A stretch of DNA of 64,000 nucleotides from contig NZ_SHKL01000001.1 in the NCBI RefSeq assembly GCF_004217185.1, positions 2,726,001 to 2,790,000 on the forward strand, in the 5' to 3' direction. Source of the DNA: Pseudonocardia sediminis (GTDB lineage: Bacteria; Actinomycetota; Actinomycetes; Mycobacteriales; Pseudonocardiaceae). The notes under the pieces are model-generated. The model was not told where the DNA came from. It did no database searches and was given only the letters and a program-made list of their open reading frames with translations. A program made the translations under genes and the position numbers. The first letter of the stretch is position 1, and each line of letters starts with the position of its first letter. Shown piece after piece: positions 25,276 to 34,186 of the stretch.

Positions 25276-25536
25276 GGCGGCCTGCAGGCCGAGGTGGTCG
25301 AGGCGCCCGCGTCCCCACATCGGGGTCTGGCGGTCGGGCTCGGTGTTGCCGGGGATGACGAAGACGTTGAGCTCGGTGTGCGGGCCGATCCGGATGACGG
25401 TCATCGTCTCCTCCCCGTGCTCGCCGTGCGGGCGGGTCGGACCGACCTCGGCGTCGAACACCTCGGCGTAGAAGCGTCCGAGGCGGTCGACGTCGGCGGA
25501 GATCAGTGCGACGTGGTTGACGCCGTCGAGCAACAC
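25126..25536 (-). CDS. VOC-family (glyoxalase-fold) protein
   Basis: A 136-aa protein with two beta-alpha-beta-beta-beta modules: GVNHVALISADVDRLGRFYAEVF and GRLDHLGLQAASPEAF in part, ending SMFFRDPDGLEGEVLVAQGS. Candidate metal ligands are His in NHVAL, His in LDHLGL and Glu in EGEVLV. It is convergent with and overlaps the amidohydrolase, and divergent from the SDR at 25654. It could be a dioxygenase, a lyase or a resistance-type binding protein. Confidence 0.85.
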   Translation of the reverse strand: MLLDGVNHVALISADVDRLGRFYAEVFDAEVGPTRPHGEHGEETMTVIRIGPHTELNVFVIPGNTEPDRQTPMWGRGRLDHLGLQAASPEAFTTIRQRLIDTGAADGVVNDFGSVRSMFFRDPDGLEGEVLVAQGS

Positions 25537-25653
25537 GATGTCCTCCTTCTCGTCCGGCCGGTGGCGACGTTCGCCGTCGCCGGCCGGAGCCGGTTCTCAG
25601 CGGGGCCACAGCTTCTCAGGGATCGCACAGCGGACGGTTCGTACGTTGGTGTC

Positions 25654-26478
25654 ATGCCCACTGCACTGGTCACCGGAGGAAGCCGCGGACTCGGCGAGGT
25701 CTACGCCCGGGAGCTCGCCGAGCGCGGCTACTCGCTCGTCCTCGTCGCCCGCGACGGCGCCCGCCTCGCCGTCACCGCGGAGCGGATCGGGCGGGCGACC
25801 GGCGCGATCGTGGAGACGCTGCCGGCCGACCTGACCCACCCGGCCGGTCTGGCGGCCGTCGTGCGGCGGGTCGCGGACCGGGAGCGGCCGGTGGATCTGC
25901 TGGTCAACAACGCGGGCGTGGAGTGCGACGCGGTGTTCGCCGACGCCCCGGTCGAGGCCCTGACCGCGGAGATCGACCTGAACGTGACCGCGGTGATGCG
26001 CCTGAGCCGGGCCGCGGTCCCGGCCATGGTCGCCCGCGGGCGCGGCGCGATCCTGAACGTGGCCAGCTTCGCGGGGTATCTCCCGTCCGGCGGGAACGCC
26101 TACGGGGCGTCGAAGGCCTGGGTGCTGGCCTTCACCGACACCGTCTCGGCGTCCCTGAGCGGGACCGGGGTCACGGCCACCGCCGTGGCGGCCGGGCGGA
26201 TCCGGGGCGAGGACGACCCGTCCGGCCCGTTGTGGCTCGACCCGCGGACCGTGGTGCGCCGTTCGCTGAACGACGCCGCGCGCGGGCGGACGTTGTCGAC
26301 GCCCGGCTCCGTGTACCGCGGCGTCGTCGGCTACCTGGAGGCCCCGCGGACGGCACTGCGCCTGGCCGCGAGGCTGGCCGGCCGCGGGCGGGACCGGTGC
26401 GCCCGGCTGGAGCGGTCCGCCGTCGCGGAGCCGGTCACGGCCGACGCCGGACCGCCGCGGCTGCGGTCGGCGGCCTAG
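25654..26478 (+). CDS. SDR-family oxidoreductase (DltE-like)
   Basis: A 274-aa short-chain dehydrogenase: TALVTGGSRGLGEVYARELAE at the N-terminus, LLVNNAGVE, catalytic Ser in NVASFAGY and Tyr/Lys in NAYGASKAWVLAF. The arginine-rich C-terminal tail is longer than needed for the fold. The ATG at 25654 begins MPTALVTGG; no strong RBS is visible. It ends convergent with the small methyltransferase, overlapping it by 4 bp. Substrate unknown. Confidence 0.85.
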   Translation: MPTALVTGGSRGLGEVYARELAERGYSLVLVARDGARLAVTAERIGRATGAIVETLPADLTHPAGLAAVVRRVADRERPVDLLVNNAGVECDAVFADAPVEALTAEIDLNVTAVMRLSRAAVPAMVARGRGAILNVASFAGYLPSGGNAYGASKAWVLAFTDTVSASLSGTGVTATAVAAGRIRGEDDPSGPLWLDPRTVVRRSLNDAARGRTLSTPGSVYRGVVGYLEAPRTALRLAARLAGRGRDRCARLERSAVAEPVTADAGPPRLRSAA

Positions 26479-26891
26479 ATGCGTGGGTGGCGCCGGCCGT
26501 CGACGTAGAGCGCGCCGCCCTCGACCAGCGCCCGGGAGACCGCCTGCAGGGCGGCGGTCTCGATCTCGGGGTGGCGTCCGTCGAACGCACCCACCCGGTT
26601 GGCGAAGGCGAAGTCGAACGCCGGCTCGCCGGGCTCCGGCACGAAGTCCTCGATCGGCACGGTCCGCGTCCCCAGCCTGCCCGCGGCGATGAGCGAGGCC
26701 CCGGTCGTCCGGAGCCGGCCGATCGCCGTCGACGACCGGTCCACGGCGAGGACGAAACCCGTGTCGAGACGTTCGGCGACGGCGCGGGCGGCGGCGCCGG
26801 GCCCGCAGCCGATCTCCAGGATCCGGGATCCCGGCGTGATCGGGAGACGGTCGACGACGGCCGCCAGGCGTGCCGACAGGGCGATCTGCAC
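26475..26891 (-). CDS. Small class I SAM-dependent methyltransferase
   Basis: At least 138 aa from a GTG at 26891. Motif I is GSRILEIGCGPGAAARAVAE, followed by VLAVDRSSTAIGRL and DFAFANRVGAFDG. The start is uncertain: the frame is open far upstream but the sequence before VQIALSARLAAVV is low-complexity and not convincing. It is shorter than most family members, missing some C-terminal beta-strands. It stands alone. Confidence 0.65.
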   Translation of the reverse strand: MQIALSARLAAVVDRLPITPGSRILEIGCGPGAAARAVAERLDTGFVLAVDRSSTAIGRLRTTGASLIAAGRLGTRTVPIEDFVPEPGEPAFDFAFANRVGAFDGRHPEIETAALQAVSRALVEGGALYVDGRRHPRI

Positions 26892-27171
26892 GGCGCCGAC
26901 TATGGAGAGGAGGGCGGGGCGGGCGCAAGCGCGGACGCTCCCTGTCGGCGGTCGACGTCGTCCGGCCCGCAGCGCCGCGTCCGAGCCGTCCACCCCGATG
27001 ACGGCGGCCCCGGCGGCCCCGGCATCCCCGCGACTCCCCGGACCCGTCGTCGGCCTGCTCCCGTATTCGGGTGATGCCGGCCCCGCCCGGTCCGGGCGGG
27101 CGGCCGCACCACGGACGTCGCCGCCGAACACAGACCCGGATCGCCCGCCGGCGGCCCCGATACCGTGGGGT

Positions 27172-27576
27172 GTGCCCGCGCCGCCGTCCGAGCCGTCCGA
27201 GCCGGTCGGGGGACGCGCACGGCTCGGCGTCGGAGCGGTGGCCGTCGTGGTCGCACTGCTCGCCGCACCCATCGCGACGCACACGTGGCAGTCCACGGCG
27301 GTGACCGGCGCGATCGGGGTCGTGGCCCTCGCCGCGACGATCGCCGGCCGCCCGGCGCGTACCGGTGTCCCGCGGCGGCTCGGGCGGACCGCGGTTCCGT
27401 GGTTCGTCGTGTTCGCGCTGGTCACGGTCGTGGAGCTCGGAGCGCTGGCCTGGGGCGACCGGGCGTCGTTCCCGACCGTGAGCTGGCTGCTCGGGCCGTA
27501 CTTCATCGAGCCCGCGGTGCGCTTCGCCGGGTACGTCGCGTGGATCTGCGCGGGCTTCTGGCTGGTCCGGCGATGA
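27172..27576 (+). CDS. Small integral membrane protein (DUF3054-like)
   Basis: A 134-aa protein from a GTG at 27172 with four hydrophobic helices: RLGVGAVAVVVALLAAPIA, a second over about residues 40-60, PWFVVFALVTVVELGALAW and RFAGYVAWICAGFWLV. The pattern resembles DUF3054-type four-helix proteins. Its stop codon overlaps the next gene by ATGA, so the two are a pair. No enzymatic residues stand out; function unknown. Confidence 0.65.
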   Translation: MPAPPSEPSEPVGGRARLGVGAVAVVVALLAAPIATHTWQSTAVTGAIGVVALAATIAGRPARTGVPRRLGRTAVPWFVVFALVTVVELGALAWGDRASFPTVSWLLGPYFIEPAVRFAGYVAWICAGFWLVRR

Positions 27577-27806
27577 GCGCCGGCTACGCCGCGACGATCG
27601 CGGCCTACCTCCTGCTCGTCGCCGCGGCCGTGGTGCTGGAGCTGCTGGGACGGCGTCCGGGTGCCACGGTCCCGACGTTCTCCGACGTCGTCACGGCCGT
27701 CGCGGCGACGGTGCCCGGCCGGATCGCGCTGCTGGGCCTGTGGTGGTGGGCGGGATGGCACTTCCTCGCCCGCAGCAGCCTGCCGCCGGGGTGGCCGTAC
27801 CCCTGA
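27573..27806 (+). CDS. Very small membrane protein, partner of the preceding gene
   Basis: A 77-aa protein with two hydrophobic helices (YAATIAAYLLLVAAAVVLEL and GRIALLGLWWWAGWHFL) linked by a short cytoplasmic or external loop, ending PPGWPYP. The ATG overlaps the upstream stop (ATGA), which indicates translational coupling and a common role in the membrane. It resembles small conserved actinobacterial membrane proteins of unknown function. Confidence 0.7.
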   Translation: MSAGYAATIAAYLLLVAAAVVLELLGRRPGATVPTFSDVVTAVAATVPGRIALLGLWWWAGWHFLARSSLPPGWPYP

Positions 27807-27843
27807 TCGGACCACGCCCGGTGCCGGCCGCGGTGCGGCGTTC

Positions 27844-28413
27844 TCAGGCGAGGCGGCCGGCGCGACGGGCGGCGCGCAGGCCGTCCAGGTCGTCCTTCGC
27901 CAGGGCCTGCCAGAAGCGCAGGGCCGCGTACTCCATCTCCAGTCCCAGCTCCACGGTGATCATCCGGGGGCCGGCCTCCGGCCGGTCGCCGAACCGCTCG
28001 ACCATCTGCTCGTACTCGGCGATCCGTGCGCGGTGCTGCGCGATCTGCTCGTCGGCCAGCCGGGGCACGTCGGCGGGGTCGCCGACCTCGTTGAAGAACA
28101 GCTTCAGCTCGGCGATGTCGCGCATCTGGAAGTGCTCGTCGGTGGGGGAGGCGAGCCAGGCCCGCAGGGCGTCGCGGCCGTCGCCGGTCAGCGAGTAGGT
28201 CTTGCGCCGGCGCCCGTCCTCCTCGCTGACGCGGTCCAGCAGGCCGGCCTCGGTGAGCCGGTCCGGCTCGGAGTAGAGCTGGGCGTGCGGGAAGTGCCAG
28301 AAGTAGCCCACCGAGTGCCCGACCGCGCGCTTGAGGTCGTAGGGGGTGGACGGCCCGCGCAACGCGATCATGCCGAGCACGACGTAGGACGTCGTCGACA
28401 GTCGCACCGGCAC
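27844..28413 (-). CDS. PadR-family regulator
   Basis: A 189-aa protein with the PadR winged helix (STTSYVVLGMIALRGPSTPY, FPHAQLYSEPDRLTEAGLL and KTYSLTGDGRDALRAWL) and a C-terminal helical domain. The start is a GTG at 28413 or six bases later. It is divergent from the furoate-type operon across 89 bp that hold a promoter and a TTCGTA/TACGAA dyad, so it is very likely the local repressor. PadR proteins commonly sense aromatic acids, which fits an operon for an aromatic carboxylate. Confidence 0.88.
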   Translation of the reverse strand: MPVRLSTTSYVVLGMIALRGPSTPYDLKRAVGHSVGYFWHFPHAQLYSEPDRLTEAGLLDRVSEEDGRRRKTYSLTGDGRDALRAWLASPTDEHFQMRDIAELKLFFNEVGDPADVPRLADEQIAQHRARIAEYEQMVERFGDRPEAGPRMITVELGLEMEYAALRFWQALAKDDLDGLRAARRAGRLA

Positions 28414-28446
28414 ACGGGAAGCCTAACGAAGGATCCCCCGTCGGCC

Positions 28447-28494
28447 TTGCCCGGCAGCCATGCGTTTCGTATAGTCCGTTTCAGATCGTACGAA
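28447..28494 (+). promoter_or_regulatory. Promoter and dyad operator of the furoate-type operon
   Basis: TTGCCC (28447-28452), a 17-bp spacer and TATAGT (28470-28475) form the promoter. An inverted pair TTCGTA (28466-28471) and TACGAA (28489-28494) flanks the -10 and the predicted transcript start; GAAGGAG and the ligase ATG follow. A PadR dimer bound here would block initiation. Confidence 0.55.
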
Positions 28495-28502
28495 GGAGAC
28501 GG

Positions 28503-30017
28503 ATGGATCTCGCGACCACACTGCGGTGGACCGCCGAGCGGCACCCGGACCGGACGGCCGTGTCGGGCACCGGCCGGCACCTGACCTACCGCGCATGGGA
28601 GGCCCGGGTGAACCGGCTGGCCGGGGCGCTGCGGTCCTCCGGTGTCGGGCCGGGGGACCGGGTGGCGCTGAGCCTCACCGGCGGGGAGCCGCTGGCCTCG
28701 CTGCACCTGGCCGTCCAGGTCCTCGGCGCCGTCTCGGTGCCGCTGTCCACCCGGTTCGGTGTCGACGAGTTGGCCTACTGCCTCGACGACGCGCAGACCT
28801 CGCTGGTGGTCACCGACGACGCCCAGGCCGAGCGCACCACGGCGGCGGCCGGGACCCTGCCGATGCGCACCGTGACCGAGGTCGACACGGCCGCCGAGCG
28901 GGAGCCGGACACCGCGCCGGGGCCCGCGCCGTCGCAGGACGACCTGAGCGTCCTGCTCTACACCTCCGGCACGACCGGGAAGCCCAAGGGCGTCCCGCGC
29001 ACGCACCGGGCCGAGCGCACCGCCGCCGTCGCGCACGCGGTCCAGACCCAGCAGCGCCAGGGCGAGCGTGTGCTCGGCGTGATGCCGATGTTCCACACGA
29101 TGGGCCTGCGCACGCTGCTGTGCTCCATCGTGGTCGGTGGCACCTGGGTCGCCCAGGCGGCGTTCGACGCGGGACAGGCGTGCGAGCTGGTCGTCGACGA
29201 GTCGGTCTCGTCGCTCTATCTGGTGCCCACGATGTACTGGTCCCTGCTGCGCGCGGACGGGCTGGAGCGCGCGACGGGCCTGGACCGCTTGGCCTACGCC
29301 GGCGCGGCGATGACCCCGTCGCTGGCCGAGGAGCTCTCCGCCGCGGTGGCGCCGTCGTCGTTCGTCAACCACTTCGGATCCACCGAGATCTACACGTTCA
29401 CCATCGGCCCGGACGTGCTCGCCAAGCCCGGGTCGGCCGGACGGGCGGGGGTGTTCTCCCGCGTCCGGCTGGTCTCGCCCGAGGTCGGCGCCCCGCCGGA
29501 CGCCGAGGTCGCGACCGGGGAGCAGGGACAGGTGATCGTCTCGCTGGACAGCCCGGAGGCCTTCGCCGGCTACTGGCGGCGCCCGGACGCCGACGCCAAG
29601 GCCATCCGGGACGGCTGGTACTACACCGGCGACCTCGCCGTCACCGACGACGACGGTGACCTGCACGTCTCGGGCCGGGTCGACGACATGATCAACTCGG
29701 GCGGGGAGAACATCTACCCGGACGAGATCGAGGCCGTGCTGGCCCGCTGCCCGGAGATCGACGACGTGTGCGTGGTCGGTCTGGCCGACGACCGGTGGGG
29801 GCACGCGGTCACCGCGTTCGTCGTCCCCGTCCCCGGCGCCGACCCGCTGGGCGCGGCCGGGCAGACGCTCGCGTTCGCCCGCGAGGTCCTGCCCTCGCTC
29901 AAGCGCCCGAAGCGGGTGATCGCCGTCGACGCCATCCCCCGTTCCGGGGTGGGCAAGACGCTGCGCCGCACGCTGACGGCGGGACGGTACGAGGCGAGGG
30001 GTGAGGCCCGTGCCTGA
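28503..30017 (+). CDS. hmfD: AMP-forming acyl-CoA ligase, probable 2-furoyl-CoA synthetase
   Basis: A 504-aa ANL-superfamily ligase with the P-loop LLYTSGTTGKPKGVPRTH, FGSTEIYTF, GWYYTGDLAV, SGRVDDMINSGGENIYPDEIE and the catalytic lysine in PRSGVGKTLRR. It activates a carboxylic acid as an adenylate and then as a CoA thioester. The following genes (molybdenum dehydrogenase subunits and a crotonase-fold hydrolase) match the hmf furoate pathway, so 2-furoate is the best substrate guess; 4-hydroxybenzoate-type acids are alternatives. GAAGGAG lies 7-13 bp upstream of the ATG. Confidence 0.8.
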   Translation: MDLATTLRWTAERHPDRTAVSGTGRHLTYRAWEARVNRLAGALRSSGVGPGDRVALSLTGGEPLASLHLAVQVLGAVSVPLSTRFGVDELAYCLDDAQTSLVVTDDAQAERTTAAAGTLPMRTVTEVDTAAEREPDTAPGPAPSQDDLSVLLYTSGTTGKPKGVPRTHRAERTAAVAHAVQTQQRQGERVLGVMPMFHTMGLRTLLCSIVVGGTWVAQAAFDAGQACELVVDESVSSLYLVPTMYWSLLRADGLERATGLDRLAYAGAAMTPSLAEELSAAVAPSSFVNHFGSTEIYTFTIGPDVLAKPGSAGRAGVFSRVRLVSPEVGAPPDAEVATGEQGQVIVSLDSPEAFAGYWRRPDADAKAIRDGWYYTGDLAVTDDDGDLHVSGRVDDMINSGGENIYPDEIEAVLARCPEIDDVCVVGLADDRWGHAVTAFVVPVPGADPLGAAGQTLAFAREVLPSLKRPKRVIAVDAIPRSGVGKTLRRTLTAGRYEARGEARA

Positions 30018-32415
30018 GCACGGCCGCTGGACCCCGTCCCGGGTCGAGGACGCCGCGCTGGTCGCCGGGCGGGGTCGCTTCCTCGACGACCTCGACCCGC
30101 TGCCCGGCACGCTCGTCGCCGCCGTGGTGCGCGCGACCCAGCCGCACGCGCGCCTGGTGTCGGTGGACCTGTCGAGGGCCCGCGCCCACCCCGGCGTGGC
30201 CGCGGTGATCGGGCCCGACGAGGTCCGGGAGGCGCTGCGCCCGTTCCCGCTCTCCACCGGCGCCGCGATGCCCTACCTGCCGACCGGGGTGGACAAGGTC
30301 CGCTTCGTCGGCGAGCCGATCGCCGTCGTGGTGGCGGGCGACCGCTACACCGCCGAGGACGCCGCCGAGCTGGTCGCGGTGGACTACGAACCGCTCGACG
30401 CCGTCGTCGGGGCCCGGGCCGCGCTGGCCACGGGCGCCCCGCTGCTGCACTCCGACGCCGGATCCAACGTCGCGACCGACCGGACGTTCTCTTTCGGTGG
30501 GGTGGACGAGGTGTTCGCCGACGCCGTGCACGTCGTGGAGGGGGAGTACGAGTTCCCGCGCTACTCGTCGGTGCCGATGGAGTGCTTCTCGGTGATCGCG
30601 CAGTGGAACGAGGAGTCCGACGGGCCCGGCGTCGAGGCGTGGGCGAACTTCCACGGCCCGTTCACGATGGTGCCGGTGATGGCCGGGGCGTTGGGCGTCC
30701 CGACGTCGAAGGTGCGCCTGCACGTGCCGGCCGACATCGGCGGCAGCTTCGGGATCAAGGCCGGCATCTACCCCTACGTGGTGCTGATGGCGCTGGCGTC
30801 GAAGCACTCCGGCACGCCGGTGCGCTGGACCGAGGACCGCGTCGAGCACCTGCTGGCCAGCTCCTCGGGCGCGGACCGGGTGATGCGCTTCGCCGCCGCC
30901 GTCGACGCCGACGGCACGGTGAACGGGCTCAAGGTCGACCTGGTGGACAACGTCGGGGCCTACCTGCGCCCGCCGGAGCCCTCCACGCTCTACCGCTGCT
31001 TCGGCAACATCACCGGCCCGTACACGATCGGCGCCGTCGAGATCCGGGCCCGGGCCGTGGTCACGAACGAGATGCCGACCGGTCTCAACCGCGGCTTCGG
31101 CGGCCAGCAGCTCTACTTCGGGCTCGAGCGGCTGATGGACGCCGTCGCCGCCGCGACCGGGCTCGACGTCCTGGAGGTGCGGCGACGCAACCTGATCCGG
31201 GGCTTCCCCCACGAGACGCCCACCGGCGGCGTCTACGACTCCGGCGACTACCCGGCGGCGCTGGAGCTCGCCGAGAAGAACGCCGACATGGACGAGCTCC
31301 GGCAGCGCCGGTCCGACGCTCGCGCCGAGGGTGCCCACTACGGGATCGGCGTCGCTCTGGTCACCGACCCGTCCGGCACCAACATCGGCTACGTCGGGCT
31401 GGCGACCCCCGCGCAGGACCGCAAGCCGGGCCGGGACAAGTCCGGCTCCACCGAGCACGTGCGGATCTCGGTCGACCTGCAGGGCAGGGTCACGGTGATG
31501 CTGGGCAGCGTCCCGCAGGGCCAGGGACACGCGACCGTCGCCCGCCAGGTCGCCGCGGACCGGCTCGGTCTCCCCGTCTCCCACGTCCGCGTGGTGATCG
31601 ACATGGACACCGCGACGACACCGTGGACGGTCACGTCCGGCAGCTACTCCTCGCGCTTCGCGCCGCTGGTGACCAGCGCCGTCGTGCAGGCCGCGGACCG
31701 GATCGCCGAGACGGTCCGGGCGGCGGCGTCGACCATGCTGGGCGTCGATGCGGCCGAGCTGGAGCTCGTCGACGGCACCGTGCGTGCGCGGTCGGGCGGG
31801 TCGGTGGAGTTCCGGCACGCCGCGGGCGTCGTGCATTGGGACCCGGGCGCCCTGCCGGAGGGCACCTCGGCGCGGCTCTACGAGGAGGCCGCGTTCACCC
31901 CGCGCGAGGTCCGTGCGGCCACCATGGACGACAGGATCAACTCGTCGCTCTGCTACGGGTTCGTGGCCGAGATCGTGGCCGTGCGGATCGACCCGGACAC
32001 CCTGGAGATCACAGTGGACCGGGTGTCGTCCGTGCACGACGCGGGCACGGTGCTCAACCAGCAGCTGCTCGACGGCCAGGTGCACGGCGCCCTGGCCCAC
32101 GCCCTCGGTGGGGCGATGTACGAGGAGTTCACCTACGCCGGGTCCGGGCAGCCGACGTCCGCGACGTTCCTGGACTACCTGTGCCCGACCAGCGCGGAGA
32201 CCGGCTACGACCTGCGCACCGACCACGTCGTGTCGCCGTCGCCGCTGACCCCGCTGGGGGCCAAGGGCTGCGGTGAGGGGTCGTCGATGAGCTTCCCGGT
32301 GGCGTTCGCCAACGCCGTCGCCGACGCCCTGTCCCCGCACGGCATCGCGATCGACCGCATCCCGCTGCACGGCGAGGTGCTGCACCAGCTGTTCGAGAGC
32401 AAGGAGACCTTCTGA
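30001..32415 (+). CDS. hmfA: Molybdopterin-binding subunit, probable 2-furoyl-CoA dehydrogenase large subunit
   Basis: An 804-aa xanthine-dehydrogenase-family large subunit: VEDAALVAGRGRFLDDLD at the N-terminus, HVPADIGGSFGIKAGIYPYV (Moco region), PTGLNRGFGGQQLYFGLER and the catalytic Glu in LGAKGCGEGSSMSFPV. It is predicted to hydroxylate the furan ring of furoyl-CoA at C5 using water. The first GTG (30001) overlaps the ligase gene by 17 bp; a second GTG at 30010 behind GAGGGGTGAGG is equally possible. Alternative: a hydroxylase of another heteroaryl- or aryl-CoA. Confidence 0.8.
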   Translation: MRPVPEHGRWTPSRVEDAALVAGRGRFLDDLDPLPGTLVAAVVRATQPHARLVSVDLSRARAHPGVAAVIGPDEVREALRPFPLSTGAAMPYLPTGVDKVRFVGEPIAVVVAGDRYTAEDAAELVAVDYEPLDAVVGARAALATGAPLLHSDAGSNVATDRTFSFGGVDEVFADAVHVVEGEYEFPRYSSVPMECFSVIAQWNEESDGPGVEAWANFHGPFTMVPVMAGALGVPTSKVRLHVPADIGGSFGIKAGIYPYVVLMALASKHSGTPVRWTEDRVEHLLASSSGADRVMRFAAAVDADGTVNGLKVDLVDNVGAYLRPPEPSTLYRCFGNITGPYTIGAVEIRARAVVTNEMPTGLNRGFGGQQLYFGLERLMDAVAAATGLDVLEVRRRNLIRGFPHETPTGGVYDSGDYPAALELAEKNADMDELRQRRSDARAEGAHYGIGVALVTDPSGTNIGYVGLATPAQDRKPGRDKSGSTEHVRISVDLQGRVTVMLGSVPQGQGHATVARQVAADRLGLPVSHVRVVIDMDTATTPWTVTSGSYSSRFAPLVTSAVVQAADRIAETVRAAASTMLGVDAAELELVDGTVRARSGGSVEFRHAAGVVHWDPGALPEGTSARLYEEAAFTPREVRAATMDDRINSSLCYGFVAEIVAVRIDPDTLEITVDRVSSVHDAGTVLNQQLLDGQVHGALAHALGGAMYEEFTYAGSGQPTSATFLDYLCPTSAETGYDLRTDHVVSPSPLTPLGAKGCGEGSSMSFPVAFANAVADALSPHGIAIDRIPLHGEVLHQLFESKETF

Positions 32416-32416
32416 C

Positions 32417-33196
32417 ATGGCACTCACCGGTGGCGACGTCCTCCTGGACCGCAGCGAGGACGGCCGCATCGCCTACCTGACCCTGTCGCACGGCAAGTAC
32501 ACCGTGGTGACCTGGGAGATGCGGCAGCTCGTCGCGGACCGCTTCGCCGAGATCGACGCCGACCCCGAGGTCCGGGTCGTGGTGGTGCGCTCGGACGGCG
32601 AGCACTTCACCTCCGGCGGGGACATCGCCGGGTTCATGGAGGTCGACCCGATCGACTTCACCGACCTCGGCCACAACGTCACCGCCCCGGCCCGGAGCGC
32701 GAAGCCGGTGATCGCCGCGATCGACGGCTACTGCTTCGGGGTGGGCTGCGAGATGGTGCTGTCCTGCGACATCCGCCTCGGTACGCCCCGCACCCAGCTC
32801 GCCCTGCCCGAGATGAACCTGGGCATGATCCCCGGCTCCGGCGGGACCCAGCGCCTGTCCCGGCTGATCGGATTGTCCCGGGCGAAGTACCACATCATGA
32901 CCGCCACCCGGATCAGCGCCGAGCAGGCGCACGACTGGGGCGTACTGGCCGAGGTGCACTCCGACCGGGACGCCCTCTACGCCGCGGTGGAGTCACTGGC
33001 CGCGAAGATGGCCGGCTTCTCCCCGGCCGCCCAGCGCACGGCCAAGGAGGTGCTGGACAAGGGCATCGACGGCCCGCTCTACACCGGCATCGACCTGGAG
33101 CGGAAGGCCTACGCCATGCTGCGTTCCACGAACGACTTCGCCGAGGGCGTGAAGGCGTTCGGGGACAAGCGCAAGGCCGAGTTCACCGGGCGCTGA
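32417..33196 (+). CDS. hmfE: Crotonase-fold hydrolase, probable 2-oxoglutaroyl-CoA hydrolase
   Basis: A 259-aa enoyl-CoA hydratase/isomerase-family protein with the oxyanion-hole segments GEHFTSGGDIAGFMEV and DGYCFGVGCEMVLSCDIRL and the conserved LPEMNLGMIPGSGGTQRL. It begins 1 bp after the large-subunit stop with AAGGAGACC upstream. In the furoate pathway HmfE, which belongs to this family, hydrolyses the lactone/thioester to 2-oxoglutarate. The position between the hydroxylase subunits supports that role, although a generic hydratase is not excluded. Confidence 0.78.
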   Translation: MALTGGDVLLDRSEDGRIAYLTLSHGKYTVVTWEMRQLVADRFAEIDADPEVRVVVVRSDGEHFTSGGDIAGFMEVDPIDFTDLGHNVTAPARSAKPVIAAIDGYCFGVGCEMVLSCDIRLGTPRTQLALPEMNLGMIPGSGGTQRLSRLIGLSRAKYHIMTATRISAEQAHDWGVLAEVHSDRDALYAAVESLAAKMAGFSPAAQRTAKEVLDKGIDGPLYTGIDLERKAYAMLRSTNDFAEGVKAFGDKRKAEFTGR

Positions 33197-33236
33197 CCGT
33201 CCCCGCACGCGATCGCGAACCCCAGGAGGGGGAGGC

Positions 33237-34148
33237 ATGAAGGCTGCACCGTTCGCCTACGTCCGTCCGTCCGGCCTCGACGACGTGCTCGCCGAGCTCG
33301 CCGGCGGCGACGGCAAGGTGCTCGCCGGCGGCCAGTCGCTGGTGCCGGTGCTGGCCATGCGGCTGGGACGGCCCGGCACGCTCGTCGACATCAACGCCGT
33401 CGACGAGCTCACCGGGCTCGCCCGCGCCGGGGACACGCTCGCGGTCGGCGCCGCGGTGCGTCAGCGCACCGTCGAGCACTCCCGGCTGGCCCGCGACGTC
33501 CCGTTGCTCGGGATGGCGATGCCCTTCGTGGGGCACCGGGAGCTGCGCAGCCGCGGCACCGTCTGCGGCAGCCTCGCGCACGCCGACCCGGCCGCCGAGC
33601 TGCCCGCCGTCGCGGCGTGCCTGGGCGCGACGGTCACGGTGGCCGGTCCCTCGGGACGCCGTCGGGTGCCGGCCGCCGAGTTCGTGCTGGGAGCGATGAC
33701 CACCGGTGTCGGGCCGGACGAGGTCGTGACCGGGGTGGAGCTGCCGGTGGCCCGGCCCGGGCAGGGCTTCGGGTTCGCCGAGATCGCCCGCCGGCACGGC
33801 GACTTCGCCCTGGCCGGGGTCGTCACGGTCCTGGACACCGGCCACGACGGGACGCTGCGCGAGGCCCGGCTGACCGGATTCGGCATCTCCGACCGGCCCG
33901 TCACCTCCGACGTGACCGACCTGCTGGCCTCCGAGCTGCCGGGGGACGGCCGGGAGGACCTGGCCCGCCGGCTGCGCCCGGGCACCACCGAGCTCGCCGC
34001 GCGCATCGTCGACACCGGCGGTGACGCGCACGGCTCCACCGGCTACCGGCGCCGGCTGTTCGCGGTGCTGGCCGCACGGGAGCTGGCGACGGCCTGGACG
34101 AAGGCCGGACGTAGTGCGCCGGGCGCCGGGCCGTCCGTCCGGCAGTGA
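33237..34148 (+). CDS. hmfB: FAD-binding subunit, probable 2-furoyl-CoA dehydrogenase
   Basis: A 303-aa CoxM-type flavoprotein subunit with VLAGGQSLVPVLAMRLGRPG (FAD pyrophosphate loop), LRSRGTVCGSLAHADPAAELPAV in part and an EFVLGAMTTGVGPDEVVTGV segment. It lacks the 4Fe-4S insertion seen in the other FAD subunit at 18805-19767 and in 4-hydroxybenzoyl-CoA reductase, which argues against a benzoyl-CoA-type reductase. AGGAGGGGGAGGC precedes the ATG. It passes electrons from the Fe-S subunit to an acceptor. Confidence 0.82.
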   Translation: MKAAPFAYVRPSGLDDVLAELAGGDGKVLAGGQSLVPVLAMRLGRPGTLVDINAVDELTGLARAGDTLAVGAAVRQRTVEHSRLARDVPLLGMAMPFVGHRELRSRGTVCGSLAHADPAAELPAVAACLGATVTVAGPSGRRRVPAAEFVLGAMTTGVGPDEVVTGVELPVARPGQGFGFAEIARRHGDFALAGVVTVLDTGHDGTLREARLTGFGISDRPVTSDVTDLLASELPGDGREDLARRLRPGTTELAARIVDTGGDAHGSTGYRRRLFAVLAARELATAWTKAGRSAPGAGPSVRQ

Positions 34149-34186
34149 CCGACACCGCGGGGCACGTGCCCCACCGAGGAGGACCC

